Assembly (NCBI GenBank): GCA_037013495.1
Contig: CM072801.1
Coordinates: 7,798,501 to 7,862,500, forward strand
Source: Hippophae tibetana
Taxonomy: Eukaryota; Streptophyta; Magnoliopsida; Rosales; Elaeagnaceae
Direction: 5' to 3'
Length of the DNA stretch: 64,000 bases
This document shows, piece by piece, positions 63,605 through 64,000 of the stretch. The translations under genes were made by a program, and so were the position numbers. The notes beneath the pieces are model-generated. The model was given only the letters and a program-made list of their open reading frames with translations, did no database searches and was not told the DNA's origin. Each line of letters starts with the position of its first letter. Position 1 is the first letter of the stretch.

Positions 63605-64000
63605 AAATAATAAATTATTATTATTAAAAATATTTGCGATTGTTTTAAAAAATATTTTAAAATATTAATAAATTACTGAAACGCACGTGTTTATGACTAT
63701 TACTAATATATATGATAATGAAACCTGATTTGTAGAAATGCATGAATTATGAATTTTTTTCCTACTTGTGTAATTGATAAATATAACATGAATTAGTAAT
63801 GAGTACTCAGAAATAAATAGAAATATATAAAAGACAGAGTAAAATAAGAGTTTAATTTCTAAATAGTTCTTTTAGATATTCGATGAAAATATCTTAAAAT
63901 TGCATGCACATAGTTTATACCTTGTACAGTTGTACATAATCTTTCTATGTAATTGTACAGCTATATACCAGTGTAGAAATTAATACGAATATAAATTTAA
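63372..64000 (-). other. Intron 1 of the GA20ox gene (part)
   Basis: Right of the acceptor TTGCAG at 63372-63377 the DNA is AT-rich without coding features up to the window edge. It contains a TA microsatellite at 63575-63597. Exon 1 is not in the window, so this intron is more than 620 bp long. Confidence 0.6.

Overview
The window reads as nuclear DNA of a flowering plant, most likely a eudicot. It is very AT-rich, genes are sparse with GT-AG introns, two genes are clear homologues of Arabidopsis single-copy genes, and Ty1/copia, hAT and CACTA transposable elements fill much of the space between genes. No prokaryotic, organellar, CRISPR or tRNA-gene signature was seen. The species cannot be fixed from sequence alone.

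Layout from left to right. (1) 1-8064: the 5' end of a minus-strand copia element (gag, primer-binding site, LTR), then empty AT-rich DNA, then a 5'-truncated, decayed plus-strand copia element. (2) 8400-12060: an intronless 9-cis-epoxycarotenoid dioxygenase (NCED, abscisic acid synthesis) behind a promoter with several G-box/ABRE motifs and a TATA box. (3) 12061-20400: gene-free AT-rich DNA. (4) 20580-26380: an 11-exon gene for a single-C2 synaptotagmin-like lipid-binding protein (CLB1/SYT7 type), with a small inverted-repeat element in one intron. (5) 29690-32960: a decayed minus-strand copia element without its integrase core. (6) 34791-39950: a complete but dead hAT transposon with 8-bp target duplication, sequence-specific subterminal repeats and a broken transposase. 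(7) 42600-43800: another copia fragment. (8) 45440-49784: a 6-exon terminal uridylyltransferase gene (URT1 type). (9) 49785-55645: a mosaic of two minus-strand copia pieces joined across a CACTA-type non-autonomous element that carries five regularly spaced 31-nt palindromes. (10) 57083-62571: a young, nearly intact copia element with 247-bp LTRs (three differences), a GATAC target duplication and one open gag-pol frame that lacks a usable ATG. (11) 62645-64000: the last two exons of a minus-strand gibberellin 20-oxidase gene whose first exon lies beyond the right edge.

The four host genes do not form a functional cluster. NCED (ABA synthesis) and GA 20-oxidase (GA synthesis) act on hormones with opposing effects, but they lie about 51 kb apart and nothing in the sequence links them. 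URT1 and GA20ox are convergent, and the DNA between their stop codons (about 13 kb) is mostly transposon. Transposon sequence starts within about 70 bp of the URT1 stop codon and within 112 bp of the GA20ox stop codon.

I see no convincing new multi-gene system. The most unusual structures are the five-hairpin array in the CACTA element and the discordant copia halves on either side of it; the ATG-TAG start of an otherwise intact copia gag-pol; and the 31/32-identical inverted repeat in the CLB1-type intron. Exon boundaries were read by eye from splice consensus, phase and family conservation. All homology statements are from recognition of motifs, not database searches.
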